Counted from the stretch's first letter, positions 26,867 to 36,698 are shown. The stretch is 64,000 bases of DNA from Candidatus Blautia faecipullorum (GCA_019115125.1 DXEG01000001.1:1-64000); one strand, 5' to 3'. Numbers and translations: made by a program. The notes: generated from the sequence alone by a model not told the origin.

Positions 26867-29626
26867 TCAAAATACCGCCTCAACCTCAAATTCTCCATTT
26901 CCGATTTCTTTGATGCTTCCATCCGGCAGTCTGATCTCAGCAGACGTATTCGCCGGTATTTTGCCAAAGATGCGTATTTTGTCTATATCTTTCTCCCATC
27001 TCAGCTCAATGGCGCCGTGGGGACAGTGATAGCTGCCCTCCGCCCATTCAAATGGACAGCTGTACTCCGGCGTGATGAGGATCTTGTCATAGCCTGTCCC
27101 GGCATTGTTGAGACCGAGTACTCTGCGGTAGAGGAAATCACCTACACAGCCGAAGGCATAATGGTTAAAGGAGCAGTTTGCCAGTTCACCGTCGGGGCGC
27201 ACAGCGTCCCAGTTCTCCCAGACTGTTGTAGCGCCGTTCTTTATTTCATACAGCCATGAGGGACATTCCTCCTGAAGAAGCACTTTCCACGCGGTACCCT
27301 GATATCCGTACTGGCACAGAATATCCAAAAGATGAGGTGTTGCCATGAACCCGGTATCCAGACGGAAGCCGTTTCCTTCGACCAGCTCATTCAGCCGTTT
27401 TGCCAGCAGCGGTTCTTTCTCAAGAGACACCATATGGTGCTTCAATGCCAAAATGTAGTTTCCCTGCATTTCCTGCTCCAGCCTGCCGTCGTCGGAGACA
27501 TATTCTTCCTCAAATGCCTGCCGGACTCTCTTTGCGTAGGTACGGTATTTCTTCGCGTTTTCCTGATATCCAAGCAGCTCGGAGATCTCTGCGTACATAT
27601 CGGCATTTGCAGCGAGGAGACTGCTTCCCACGCAGTGCATGGTAAGAAATGCCGATGCAGGGCCGTCTGTAAATCCCTGTTCATTGACGACACTGGGGAT
27701 AATCCAGTCGCCGAAGTGGAATCCGGTGTTGATCAGGTAATGCATATTTTCAAGCCGGCGTTCATCTGTAGGAAGTTCCGGTATGGAACCCATGGTATTT
27801 GCGGGAGACGGAAGTTCGTCGGCTGCCTGTACCATTGCCTCCATCCATTTGCTCATGGCTTCATAGTTCGCCGCCAGAACATCCTTGTCTCCGCGCAGTT
27901 TGTAGAGCTGTAAAGGAAGCGTCATGATGACGTCGCCCCAGCCAAGGGAGCCGCCGGAATCCTGCATGATATAGCTGCGGATCTGCGGGACAGTCCCCAG
28001 AATATGTCCGTCTTCTCTCTGTTCCGTACGGATACTTTTTAGCCAGTCCTCATAGAAAGCGGTCATGTCCTGATTAAAAAGGGCGGTTGCGCCGTAGACT
28101 ACCACATCGCCTGTCCAGCCTGCCTTCTCACGGGTAGGGCAGTCGGTGGGGATGGTGATATTATTGGAGCGCTGGCTCCAGTAAATATTGCTCTGGAGCT
28201 GGTTGAATTGCGCGTCGGAGCAGCGGAAGCTTCCGGTCACCTCATTGTCCGTGCTGACAGCAAGGGCGGTAAAGTCTTCTTTTTTCCAGTCTGTGCCGCC
28301 GGTCACGCGGACATAACGGAAGCCGTGGTATGTAAAGTGAGGCTCAAATACCTCAAAGTCGTTCCCGCCGCAGATATAAGTATCTTTTTGTTCGATATTC
28401 GTACCCGAGAATATGTAGAAATAATTGCCGTCCTTGTCGAGCTGTTCTCCGTGCTCAAAGGTGATCTTCGTCCCTTTTGGCTCGCGAATCTGCACGCGGA
28501 TGACTCCGGCAAGATTCTGTCCGAAATCAACGATCGTATCACCGTTGGGCGCAGTCAGGATCTCCAGAGCAGGTACTTCTTTGAAGACCCGGGCAAGAGG
28601 ACTGATCTGCGCTTCCAGTGTATTGTCCGGAGCGTCTTTTACCTGCACAGGAAGCCATCTGCTGTCATCGTAAGAAGAAAGAGAAGGATCGCCGTCTGCC
28701 ATCTGTGCATCGTACACTTCTCCAAGGAAGAGATCGGCTGTGCGTACTGGACCGTCAAAGGAATATTTCCAGTTTCCGTCTGTGGCAATGATCTGTTTCT
28801 GACCGTCCGGCGCCGTCAGCTCAAGCTGGAGGAGCAGCCCCGGTACTTCGCCGTACTCGCAGCCACGGCCTACCGCGATCTTGCCCTTATACCAGCCGTC
28901 CGCGACTGTGGCGGAGATGGCGTTCGCGCTGCCGCAGATCAGGTCGTTTACATTATATACCTGATATTTCAGACGCTTATCATAAGTTGTAAATCCCGGG
29001 TTGAGCAGGGCGTCTGTGACCGGTCTGCCGTTGATCTTTACTTCATACAGGCCGTGCGCCGTCACATACAGGCGCGCTTTGGATACGGGGACTTCTGAGA
29101 TGAATGTGCGTCTCATCTGCACAGCGGGATCGTAAGGCTCCAGCGGGAGCGAATGGAGAATGTCTCCGTCCGAGCCCACCTCTGACGACTCGCCCCGCAT
29201 CATGGCTTCCAGGGATTCCGCCCACTGCTTCTTTGCGGTGATCAGCGGATTGACCTCAAGCTGAGGCAGCGGATCAGGCTCGATCCAATGGGCGCGCCAG
29301 TCAGTGAGATCAAAGAAAGCCGTCTCGAAAGCGTATGTATCGCTCTTAATCTCTGCCCCGGTGTCCGTCCGGACAGATACGCTATATGTATAGGAAGAAG
29401 CGGACTTAAGTTCTTTTCCCTCGTATGGGATTCCGGTGGAGTCAGAGCTGTTTCGGATGCCGCTGTCCCACATCAGACTGCTGTCTTTATCCTTGACGAT
29501 GATCTGATATGCAGTCTGAAATACATTATTATCTTTGGTTGCGATCTCCCAGGAAAAGCGCGGATGTTTACAGTCCAGAGAGATCGGGTGATGTGAAAAT
29601 TCGCAGGTTACATTTTGAATGACCAT
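26867..29626 (-). CDS. Alpha-L-rhamnosidase, family GH78 (copy 1)
   Basis: Releases terminal alpha-L-rhamnose. The 919-residue protein has the GH78 order of beta domains followed by an (alpha/alpha)6 barrel and a C-terminal sandwich. The conserved TIPTDCPTREKAGWTGD motif near residue 500 carries the candidate catalytic acid; it is one residue shorter than the RDERLGWTGD form in copy 2. ARLYVTAHGLYEVKINGR marks the N-terminal domain. No signal peptide. It is transcribed opposite to the GH2 operon from the regulon promoter at 29671-29723. It ends without the helical tail found on copy 2. Confidence 0.93.
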   Translation of the reverse strand: MVIQNVTCEFSHHPISLDCKHPRFSWEIATKDNNVFQTAYQIIVKDKDSSLMWDSGIRNSSDSTGIPYEGKELKSASSYTYSVSVRTDTGAEIKSDTYAFETAFFDLTDWRAHWIEPDPLPQLEVNPLITAKKQWAESLEAMMRGESSEVGSDGDILHSLPLEPYDPAVQMRRTFISEVPVSKARLYVTAHGLYEVKINGRPVTDALLNPGFTTYDKRLKYQVYNVNDLICGSANAISATVADGWYKGKIAVGRGCEYGEVPGLLLQLELTAPDGQKQIIATDGNWKYSFDGPVRTADLFLGEVYDAQMADGDPSLSSYDDSRWLPVQVKDAPDNTLEAQISPLARVFKEVPALEILTAPNGDTIVDFGQNLAGVIRVQIREPKGTKITFEHGEQLDKDGNYFYIFSGTNIEQKDTYICGGNDFEVFEPHFTYHGFRYVRVTGGTDWKKEDFTALAVSTDNEVTGSFRCSDAQFNQLQSNIYWSQRSNNITIPTDCPTREKAGWTGDVVVYGATALFNQDMTAFYEDWLKSIRTEQREDGHILGTVPQIRSYIMQDSGGSLGWGDVIMTLPLQLYKLRGDKDVLAANYEAMSKWMEAMVQAADELPSPANTMGSIPELPTDERRLENMHYLINTGFHFGDWIIPSVVNEQGFTDGPASAFLTMHCVGSSLLAANADMYAEISELLGYQENAKKYRTYAKRVRQAFEEEYVSDDGRLEQEMQGNYILALKHHMVSLEKEPLLAKRLNELVEGNGFRLDTGFMATPHLLDILCQYGYQGTAWKVLLQEECPSWLYEIKNGATTVWENWDAVRPDGELANCSFNHYAFGCVGDFLYRRVLGLNNAGTGYDKILITPEYSCPFEWAEGSYHCPHGAIELRWEKDIDKIRIFGKIPANTSAEIRLPDGSIKEIGNGEFEVEAVF

Positions 29627-29670
29627 GAAAGATACCTCCTCTGTTTTGATGATAGTTGTATACTGACGTT

Positions 29671-29723
29671 ATTTTAACAGGAGAATCAGAATAAATATTG
29701 TAGATATGACTTTTAAATTGTAA
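29671..29723 (-). promoter_or_regulatory. Glycoside-regulon operator and promoter 2 (GH78 copy 1)
   Basis: Read on the minus strand, half-sites TTTACAATT and TCTACAATA are 20 bp apart (ACAA starting at 29721 and 29701). The extended -10 (TG at 29679-29678, TAAAAT at 29676-29671) lies exactly 22 bases from the second ACAA. The GH78 start is 45 bp further on. Confidence 0.8.
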
Positions 29724-29728
29724 ATATG

Positions 29729-29771
29729 CTCTCTCTTTGCAAGGACACACATGTGTTTTTGTAAAGAGAGG
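29729..29771 (-). terminator. Hairpin after the AraC-type regulator
   Basis: CTCTCTTT (29731-29738) pairs with AAAGAGAG (29763-29770). There is no clear T tract on the minus strand, so termination may be weak. Confidence 0.4.
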
Positions 29772-29785
29772 GCAGGATAGATGTG

Positions 29786-30982
29786 CTATATTTTGTGCGT
29801 ATTATTACGGTACTGGAGCGGTGTGACTCCGTATTTTTTCTTAAATACATTCTGAAAATAAGACTGGCTGGAGAAGCAGAGGTAATTGCTGATCTCACTG
29901 AGTGACTTGTTAGAATAAGTCAGGAGGCTTTTGGCCTCTTCCAGCCGACATCGCATAATAAAGCTGCTTACGTCAAAACCCAGCTCCTTTTTGAACTTCC
30001 CGGTCAGGTAGGATCGGCTTCTGCCAATATGCTCCGCTACGTCTCCCACCTGGATCGGTTCGTTGACATGATGGGTGATAAATTGGATACATTGGAAAAT
30101 TTCAGGGGACATCCCTTGCGGGATCTTGTTCTGCGCAACACGTTCTGTAAAGTCGATGAGCATGGTATAATTCAGCGTAGAGATATGGGCGATGTCCTGT
30201 GAGCGTTCACACTCCTGAATATAGATATCAGAGAGCATATAAGCCTGTTCCATGTCCATGCCGCCTGCGATGGCGCTTCTTGTGACAATGGCGGCTGTGG
30301 AGATGAAAAGATTCTTCTCCTGCCGCAGAGAATTGTCAGCCATAATTCCCCCGGAGAGGTCAGCGGTTGTTTTGAGCAGTTGTTTTAAGCTTTTCAGGTC
30401 ACCGTTCTGGATATACTGGGAGAGCTGACGCTCAAATTCGTATGTATTGTGGAAACGCTGTGTTTCCTTAGCGTTGATAACCTGATCAGAATGCAGATTG
30501 GAAAATTCATGGATAGCGCTTGTATTATCAAGCCCGAAGTGCTGTCCGATGTTAATTTGCTCATCATTGAGGCACAGATGAAGATAGGCGACCATATGGA
30601 GGAACTGGTCAAAAGACAGCAGGGGGATATGGGATAGGAAATGTGTGATCGTCTCTTTATGCTCCCCATTGATGGCCCACTCCAGCATAAAAGAGTGGAT
30701 CGCCTGACCTGACACGGGTGTGCTGAAAACAGGACCTATCGTGATTCCGCTTTCCATGCTTTTTACGTTAATGTAGCCGAAATAACCGAATGACTGTGAG
30801 ATAAAGTAATCGGGATTTTTGTTAAGGTGTATTATATCCGAAGGGATGCTTTTGTAAAGCGCTTTATCTCCGGGAACAGTGGGATATGAGGTTATGTCTC
30901 CGGTGGGATAGTGGCAGCAGCTTACAGGAATAGCTGTTGAAAGATAAAATAAACGGCAGAATGCTTTCAGATCTGTGATCAT
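29786..30982 (-). CDS. AraC-family transcriptional regulator of the glycoside locus
   Basis: A 398-residue regulator. The C-terminal hundred residues hold two helix-turn-helix motifs of the AraC/XylS type (VGDVAEHIGRSRSYLTGKF and LSEISNYLCFSSQSYFQNVF) ending in GVTPLQYR. The N-terminal 290 residues show no obvious catalytic motif and probably bind the inducer. The ATG at 30982 is chosen because GGGAGG precedes it; an in-frame ATG at 31027 lacks such a site. The gene is central to the locus and diverges from GH78 copy 2. It is the natural candidate to bind the five 20-bp-spaced half-site pairs, which is an inference. Confidence 0.92.
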   Translation of the reverse strand: MITDLKAFCRLFYLSTAIPVSCCHYPTGDITSYPTVPGDKALYKSIPSDIIHLNKNPDYFISQSFGYFGYINVKSMESGITIGPVFSTPVSGQAIHSFMLEWAINGEHKETITHFLSHIPLLSFDQFLHMVAYLHLCLNDEQINIGQHFGLDNTSAIHEFSNLHSDQVINAKETQRFHNTYEFERQLSQYIQNGDLKSLKQLLKTTADLSGGIMADNSLRQEKNLFISTAAIVTRSAIAGGMDMEQAYMLSDIYIQECERSQDIAHISTLNYTMLIDFTERVAQNKIPQGMSPEIFQCIQFITHHVNEPIQVGDVAEHIGRSRSYLTGKFKKELGFDVSSFIMRCRLEEAKSLLTYSNKSLSEISNYLCFSSQSYFQNVFKKKYGVTPLQYRNNTHKI

Positions 30983-31053
30983 TACAGTCCTCCCTTGCGG
31001 TAAAAAAAGTTTCGGGTATGATATCATAATTTATAATCAACGTCTTTTTAATC

Positions 31054-31082
31054 ATTATAAGAAGTTTTTCTGACTGAATCAA
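31054..31082 (-). promoter_or_regulatory. Promoter of the AraC-type gene
   Basis: On the minus strand, TTGATT (31082-31077) and TATAAT (31059-31054) have a 17-bp spacer. It has its own -35 box, unlike the five target promoters, and lies back to back with the operator at 31091-31143. Confidence 0.75.
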
Positions 31083-31090
31083 GAATAAAA

Positions 31091-31143
31091 TTACAACTTT
31101 AAAGTCAAAATCACAATACAAAGGACGGTTTATCTGATATTCT
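31091..31143 (+). promoter_or_regulatory. Glycoside-regulon operator and promoter 3 (GH78 copy 2)
   Basis: Half-sites TTACAAC (31091) and TCACAATAC (31111) are 20 bp apart. The extended -10 has TG at 31135-31136 and TATTCT at 31138-31143, 22 bases from the second ACAA. Confidence 0.8.
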
Positions 31144-31174
31144 ATCAACAGAAAACGTTAGGAGGATAAAGGGT

Positions 31175-33928
31175 ATGATTTATGATTTCAGGATCGAATA
31201 TAGAGAAAATCCGCTGGGAATCGACAGAAAGCCGCGTTTCTCGTGGAAGCTTGAAAGCGGTGAACAGAATGTGGTGCAGACACATTACCAGATCCAGGTG
31301 ATCAGCGAGGGAAAGCTTGTGTGGGACAGCGGCCGCGTGAAGAGCAGTCAGTCCGTGCTTGTGCCTTGTCTGGGCGCGGAGCTGAAACCGTTCACATCCT
31401 ATCAGGTGCAGGTGAGCGTGTGGGATAACTACGGGAATCTGGGGCAGGCGTCGGGCAGCTTTGAGACGGGAGTTATGAGTGAAGAGAACCTGAATGCAAA
31501 GTGGGTCACTCATACACTTCCGGAAGAGGAGACGGCGTGCCCGGTGTTCGTGAAGTGTTTTTCGGCGGAGAAACCGGTGAAGAAAGCCAGATTGTACGTC
31601 ACGGCGTGCGGCGTGTATGAAGCGCAGGTTAACGGAAGGAAAGTGGGTGACTGCTTTTTGGCGCCGGGCTGGACGTCCTACCACAACCGTATCCAGTATC
31701 AGACCTATGACATTACAGAGCTTTTGGATGGGGAAAATGAAATCGCCATCACAGTGGGAAACGGCTGGTATAAAGGGGAGCTGGGATTTGACGCAAAACC
31801 CGATAATTACGGAGACAGAACGGCGCTCCTTGCCATGGCGCGGATCGAATATGAGGACGGGGAGACAGATGTTATCGGTACAGATACCGACTGGAGCGTA
31901 GAGACGAGAGAGATCCGTTTCTCCGAGATCTACCACGGCGAGACGCAGGACTTTACGAGCGGTATAATGGAGGTCGGAAACACGGTTCTTTTTGAACAGA
32001 CAGAGCGTATTGGCTGTATCACGGCACAGGAGTCAGAGCCTGTCCGTGTGACAAAACGATTTGAAGTGAAAGAGAAAATCGTGACGCCCAAAGGCGAGGT
32101 AGTCTTTGACTTCGGGCAGAACATGTCAGGACTTGTGGAAGTCAGACTTCCGAAGACAGAAGGAGGCAGACTGGTGATCCGCCATGCGGAGACGCTGGAT
32201 AAAGATGGAAACTTTTACACGGAGAATCTGCGTACCGCGAGATGCACGGATACCTATATCTATGGAGACGAGCAGGTGGGAATGACAGTGATGCCGCATT
32301 TTACATTCCATGGCTTTCGCTATATCTGCGTGGAAGGCGTGGGAACGGATGTGAGCGAACAGTGCTTTACAGCCTGCGCGCTGCATACAGATATGAGGCA
32401 GACCGTCAGCTTCCATACAGATAATAAATTAGTGAACCAGCTTCAGAGCAACATCGAGTGGGGGCAGAGGGGCAATTTCCTTGATATCCCCACGGATTGT
32501 CCGCAGAGAGACGAGCGTCTTGGCTGGACGGGGGATGCGCAGGTATTCTGCGGCACTGCTTCCTATAACTTTGATACGGCATTATTTTTCCGCAAATGGA
32601 TGAGGGATATGGCGGCGGAGACCACAGATGAATGGGGAGTGCCCCATGTAGTTCCGAACATTCTGGGAGATCAGGCGGGAGCCGCGGCGTGGAGCGATGC
32701 GGCGACCATTATACCGTGGACACTCTGGCAGGTGTACGGAGATAAGGAGATACTGGCGGAGCAGTTCCCCATGATGAAGCAGTGGGTGGACTACATTCAT
32801 GCAAGAGTGTCTGACAACGGACTGTGGCAGACAGGATTCCAGTACGGGGACTGGCTGGCACTGGATATTGAGTCCGGAAGTACAGACCGCACGGGAGGAA
32901 CAGACAAGTACTTAGTCGCAAATGCTTATTATGCATATTCCACAAGGATCGTCCGCGACGCGGCAGCGGTTCTGGGATATGAAGACGAGGCAAAAGCCTA
33001 CGGTGAGTTGTATGAACAGATCGTGGATGCGATCAATGTAGAATTTGTCACAAGGAGCGGGCGGCTGGTGAGCGAGACACAGACAGCCTGCGTGCTGATG
33101 CTGCATTTTGGCCTTGTAAAGCTGGAGTTCAGGGAGCGGATCTTAAATACTCTGGAGACAAATATCGGCGCCCATCACAATCATCTGACAACAGGGTTCG
33201 TGGGAACCCCATATTTGTGCCACTGCCTGTCTGAAAACGGGCTGCATGATCTGGCGGACGAGATCTTCATGAAAGAGGATTTTCCCGGATGGTTCTACGC
33301 GGTGAAGAAAGGCGCTACTACGATCTGGGAGAGATGGAATTCTATTCTCCCGAATGGGGATTTCGACGAGTCCGGTATGAACTCCCTGAACCATTATGCA
33401 TACGGTTCGATCGGAAGCTGGCTGTATGAGAAAGCGGCGGGTATCCGTTGTGAGGAGCCGGGGTACAAGAAGATCAGAATCCAGCCTATGCTCACGAAAG
33501 GCCTGACGGAAGCAGATGCCTCTTTTGAATCCGTATACGGGACAATCCGAAGCGCATGGAGCTGTAAGAACGGGAAGATCACAGTGGATGTGCAGATTCC
33601 GGCAAATACGACGGCGGTGATCTGTCTGCCGGAGAAAGAGGAAGAAATCAGCGTCGGCTCAGGCTCTTACCACTATGAATATGAGACAGAGACGAATCTG
33701 GAACTGGATAAATATACGATGGAATCCACTCTGGGCGAGCTTGTGGCAGAAGAACTGGGCAGGCAGCTGTTTGAGCAGATGGTTCCGGGAATGCTTGCCA
33801 ATCCGATGATAAAATTCGCTTATGGAATGACGATTTCCGAACTGATCATCCAGGCGCCGGATGCCAAGCCTTTGTATATGGCAGTTATTGACGCATTGAA
33901 TGAAAAATACAGGAATGAGATGAAATAA
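31175..33928 (+). CDS. Alpha-L-rhamnosidase, family GH78 (copy 2), with helical C-terminal module
   Basis: Intracellular rhamnosidase of 917 residues. The catalytic motif DIPTDCPQRDERLGWTGDAQ near residue 445 is the classical GH78 signature with the acid Glu in RDER. The N-terminal domain shows ARLYVTACGVYEAQVNGR. The (alpha/alpha)6 barrel ends near GATTIWERWNS. After the C-terminal sandwich comes an extra module of about 70 residues (33719-33925), starting STLGELV and ending VIDALNEKY, which resembles the tail of the GH3 gene in this locus and is absent from GH78 copy 1. AGGAGG precedes the ATG. Confidence 0.94.
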   Translation: MIYDFRIEYRENPLGIDRKPRFSWKLESGEQNVVQTHYQIQVISEGKLVWDSGRVKSSQSVLVPCLGAELKPFTSYQVQVSVWDNYGNLGQASGSFETGVMSEENLNAKWVTHTLPEEETACPVFVKCFSAEKPVKKARLYVTACGVYEAQVNGRKVGDCFLAPGWTSYHNRIQYQTYDITELLDGENEIAITVGNGWYKGELGFDAKPDNYGDRTALLAMARIEYEDGETDVIGTDTDWSVETREIRFSEIYHGETQDFTSGIMEVGNTVLFEQTERIGCITAQESEPVRVTKRFEVKEKIVTPKGEVVFDFGQNMSGLVEVRLPKTEGGRLVIRHAETLDKDGNFYTENLRTARCTDTYIYGDEQVGMTVMPHFTFHGFRYICVEGVGTDVSEQCFTACALHTDMRQTVSFHTDNKLVNQLQSNIEWGQRGNFLDIPTDCPQRDERLGWTGDAQVFCGTASYNFDTALFFRKWMRDMAAETTDEWGVPHVVPNILGDQAGAAAWSDAATIIPWTLWQVYGDKEILAEQFPMMKQWVDYIHARVSDNGLWQTGFQYGDWLALDIESGSTDRTGGTDKYLVANAYYAYSTRIVRDAAAVLGYEDEAKAYGELYEQIVDAINVEFVTRSGRLVSETQTACVLMLHFGLVKLEFRERILNTLETNIGAHHNHLTTGFVGTPYLCHCLSENGLHDLADEIFMKEDFPGWFYAVKKGATTIWERWNSILPNGDFDESGMNSLNHYAYGSIGSWLYEKAAGIRCEEPGYKKIRIQPMLTKGLTEADASFESVYGTIRSAWSCKNGKITVDVQIPANTTAVICLPEKEEEISVGSGSYHYEYETETNLELDKYTMESTLGELVAEELGRQLFEQMVPGMLANPMIKFAYGMTISELIIQAPDAKPLYMAVIDALNEKYRNEMK

Positions 33929-33936
33929 AAACAATA

Positions 33937-33989
33937 TTGCAATTATTTGTTCAAAATTACAATACTGAAATGAGTGACTGTGGTAAGTT
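33937..33989 (+). promoter_or_regulatory. Glycoside-regulon operator and promoter 4 (transporter)
   Basis: Half-sites TTGCAAT (33937) and TTACAATAC (33957) are 20 bp apart. TG at 33981-33982 and TAAGTT at 33984-33989 form an extended -10 at the common distance. The region after the second half-site resembles promoter 1 (ACAATACTG and TAAGTTT). Confidence 0.8.
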
Positions 33990-34043
33990 TATACCATCAG
34001 ATCTGAAGCGAAGAGACGAAGAGAAAAGTGAAGGAGGAATATT

Positions 34044-35444
34044 ATGAGTAAGAAACCGTTGGGGAAAGACAAAGACGGCATCCAGAAAGTGATGCGGTTC
34101 GGGGATTATTTTGGAGACGCGGCAGGACAATTCGCGCTGAACGCAATATCCGGTCTGGTCGGACAGCTTACATATTTCTACACAGACAAGGTCGGACTGG
34201 CGGCAGGAGCGGTAGGTACCGCTTTTCTGATCGTAAAGATTTTAGATGCTTTTACTGACCTGATCATGGGATACATTGTAGACCACACAGCACCCGGAAA
34301 AGAGCGTTATCGTCCATGGCTGCTCAGGATGGCGATACCTGCGGCGGCAATGATCATATTGCTGTTTACCGTACCGGCAAGTGTCAGCTCAACTTTGCAG
34401 ATGGTCTATATGTTTATCACGAACTTCCTGCTGACGGCAGTAATCTATACTGCGATTTGTATACCGTACAATTCTCTCATGGTTGTGCGTACGGCGAGCC
34501 AGCAGGAGAGAGGCAACATGGGAACATGGCGCGCAGGTGCCGGATATGTGGCAGGAATGGTGATCGCGGTGGCGATTATCCCGATTACGAATATGCTCGG
34601 CGGCGATCAGGCTGCATGGATCAAATTCAGCGTTGTACTCGCTGTACTTTCGGCACTGTGCCTTCTGCTTACATGGAAGACAAGCAAAGAGACGAATCCG
34701 GTTATGGGTGCAGAGAATGCACAGTCGGATGCAGACGAGGCAATTCCGTTTAAGGATGCGGTTGTGAATCTGTTCCACAATAAATACTGGGTGATGATCC
34801 TGATCATGGGGCTTGCGGCAAATATCACGTACGGTCTTGCGAATTCAGCAGGAACTTATTATGCGAAATGGATCTACGGCAATGACAACCTGGTCGGCAT
34901 CCAGGGCGCGGTTGGCCTGATCCCCACGGTGCTCGGCTTCGCTTTAGTCGGCCCAATGATCAAAAAGCTGGGCGTCACAAAGACCCTGAAAGTATCATTC
35001 TTTATAGGAATGGCAGCAAATATCCTGCGTCTGTTCAACCCGTATGACTTCGTATATAATACAGTACTCGGCTGCTTCAGCACATTTGCCAATATCCCGA
35101 TGATGTGTCTGCTCGGTGTGCTGACAGCAATGGCGATCGATTACAATGAATATAAATTCAACAATCGTATGCTTGCCTCTTCACAGGCGGCGTCCGGATT
35201 CGGAAACAAGGTTGGAAACGGACTTGGCTCATCGCTGGTTGCATGGTGCTTAGCGATCGCGTCATATAATCCGTTGGCAGAAACAGTTACAGGCGGAGTA
35301 AAACAGGCAATCTTCACATTCAATATCTATGTGCCGCTGATCCTGTTCGCGCTCATGTTTGCCATTTCTCTGAAATTTGATCTGGAGAAGAGACTTCCGG
35401 AGATCCACACGGAGATTGCGCAGAGGAAAGCGCAGAATAAGTAA
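34044..35444 (+). CDS. GPH-family sugar:cation symporter
   Basis: Major-facilitator-type symporter of the glycoside-pentoside-hexuronide family, 466 residues with about twelve membrane helices. Family features are FGDYFGDAAGQF in helix one, DAFTDLIMGYIVDHT in the loop after helix two, and a MGTWRAGAGY motif in the middle. It probably imports the oligosaccharide or glycoside handled by the neighbouring cytoplasmic hydrolases, driven by a cation gradient. It has its own regulon promoter and a GGAGG site. It is the only transporter in the locus. Confidence 0.93.
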   Translation: MSKKPLGKDKDGIQKVMRFGDYFGDAAGQFALNAISGLVGQLTYFYTDKVGLAAGAVGTAFLIVKILDAFTDLIMGYIVDHTAPGKERYRPWLLRMAIPAAAMIILLFTVPASVSSTLQMVYMFITNFLLTAVIYTAICIPYNSLMVVRTASQQERGNMGTWRAGAGYVAGMVIAVAIIPITNMLGGDQAAWIKFSVVLAVLSALCLLLTWKTSKETNPVMGAENAQSDADEAIPFKDAVVNLFHNKYWVMILIMGLAANITYGLANSAGTYYAKWIYGNDNLVGIQGAVGLIPTVLGFALVGPMIKKLGVTKTLKVSFFIGMAANILRLFNPYDFVYNTVLGCFSTFANIPMMCLLGVLTAMAIDYNEYKFNNRMLASSQAASGFGNKVGNGLGSSLVAWCLAIASYNPLAETVTGGVKQAIFTFNIYVPLILFALMFAISLKFDLEKRLPEIHTEIAQRKAQNK

Positions 35445-35463
35445 GAAATACAGAGATGCAGAA

Positions 35464-35490
35464 GCAGAGTCCCCATATCAGGGGACTCTG
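35464..35490 (+). terminator. Hairpin after the symporter gene
   Basis: CAGAGTCCCC pairs with GGGGACTCTG across a short loop. The T tail is weak (TTGC), so termination may be partial. Confidence 0.55.
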
Positions 35491-35587
35491 TTGCGTACAT
35501 ATGGATGCCCTCGGTCGATGTTTAACGAAAGCGTGATAATGCATGAGAATATAGGTTACAAACTATGAAAGAAAAACGGATTTAAAA

Positions 35588-35640
35588 TCACAAAATAAAA
35601 AGCAAAATTACAATACAAAAGAAGAGCAGAATGATACTCT
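35588..35640 (+). promoter_or_regulatory. Glycoside-regulon operator and promoter 5 (esterase-GH3)
   Basis: Half-sites TCACAAAAT (35588) and TTACAATAC (35608) are 20 bp apart. TG at 35632-35633 and TACTCT at 35635-35640 form the extended -10 at the common distance. Confidence 0.8.
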
Positions 35641-35672
35641 ATTAGAAATAGAATTAAGGGAGGAAGCAGGTT

Positions 35673-36677
35673 GTGGTGAAAAAACGTTATGATCTGTGGG
35701 AAAGCGGAGAATATACATATCCCCTGTCCTTTGGATTTCAGCCGAATCTTGTCAGTTATCTGCATGAAGATACGGATGAGCCCAGACCATGTGTGATCGT
35801 GGTCCCCGGCGGCGGGTACCGGATCGTATCACCGTCCGAAGGAGAGATCGTGGCAAAAAAGTTTTATGGGAAAGGGTACCAGACATTTGTATGTACATAC
35901 ACCGTTAATATAACGGGAGCAGCGCCGCTCAAGGACCAGCCGGTGAAGGATCTGGCGCGGGCAGTGCGTTATGTGAGAAAGAATGCGAAGGATCTGGGTG
36001 TAGATAAAGACAGAGTAGCAGTCTGTGGCTTTTCAGCCGGGGGACATGTGTGCGGAAGTCTCTGTGTACATTATGAAGATATCGAGGAGAAGAATTCCGA
36101 GTATGCGGACTGTTCCCCGCGCCCGGACGCCGGGCTTCTCTGTTACCCGGTGATCTCTTCGGGAAACTGCGGACACAGCGATTCGTTTAAGATGCTTCTG
36201 GGTGATGACGCAGATCCGACGGAACTGGAATATGCGTCTCTTGAGAAACAGGTAACGCAAAATACGCCGCCTTGCTTTCTCTGGCAGACAGCCACGGACG
36301 AGCTTGTCCCGGTGGAGAACAGTTATCTGATGGCACAGGCGCTGAAAGAAAAGGGAATTCCGTTTGCCCATCATATCTTTTCCCAGGGGAGGCACGGTCT
36401 TTCCCTTGCCAATCAGGAGTGGGCGGATGAAAACTACGGTGAACCGTATACAATGGAGCAGGTTTTTCGGTTCGTGGAACTGGTAAAAAGTGGGCGGATC
36501 CCCTGTACGAACGAGGAGAGAGAACAGCTTCCTGCCGCATTTGACTACAGCGATGAGAGCAGGGAGATCCCACGTCCGAAATGTGAACCCAACAGGGAAG
36601 TGGAGATCTGGCCGGATCTTGCAGACTGGTGGTTGCAGGAAATATTCAGCAAGAAAGAAATGAAACAAAATAAATAA
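35673..36677 (+). CDS. Alpha/beta-hydrolase esterase (acetyl-esterase-like)
   Basis: Serine hydrolase of 334 residues in the BD-FAE/acetyl-xylan-esterase-like group. The oxyanion motif is VPGGGYR, the nucleophile serine is in GFSAGG, a candidate Asp is in TATDELVPVENS, and the histidine is in GRHGLSLA. No signal peptide. In this context it probably removes acetyl or other acyl groups from the imported substrate. The start is a GTG (35673, or the next codon, also GTG) behind AAGGGAGG. It is followed by GH3 after 21 bp. Confidence 0.85.
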   Translation: MVKKRYDLWESGEYTYPLSFGFQPNLVSYLHEDTDEPRPCVIVVPGGGYRIVSPSEGEIVAKKFYGKGYQTFVCTYTVNITGAAPLKDQPVKDLARAVRYVRKNAKDLGVDKDRVAVCGFSAGGHVCGSLCVHYEDIEEKNSEYADCSPRPDAGLLCYPVISSGNCGHSDSFKMLLGDDADPTELEYASLEKQVTQNTPPCFLWQTATDELVPVENSYLMAQALKEKGIPFAHHIFSQGRHGLSLANQEWADENYGEPYTMEQVFRFVELVKSGRIPCTNEEREQLPAAFDYSDESREIPRPKCEPNREVEIWPDLADWWLQEIFSKKEMKQNK

Positions 36678-36698
36678 TGAATACGGAGGATTTTGAAA

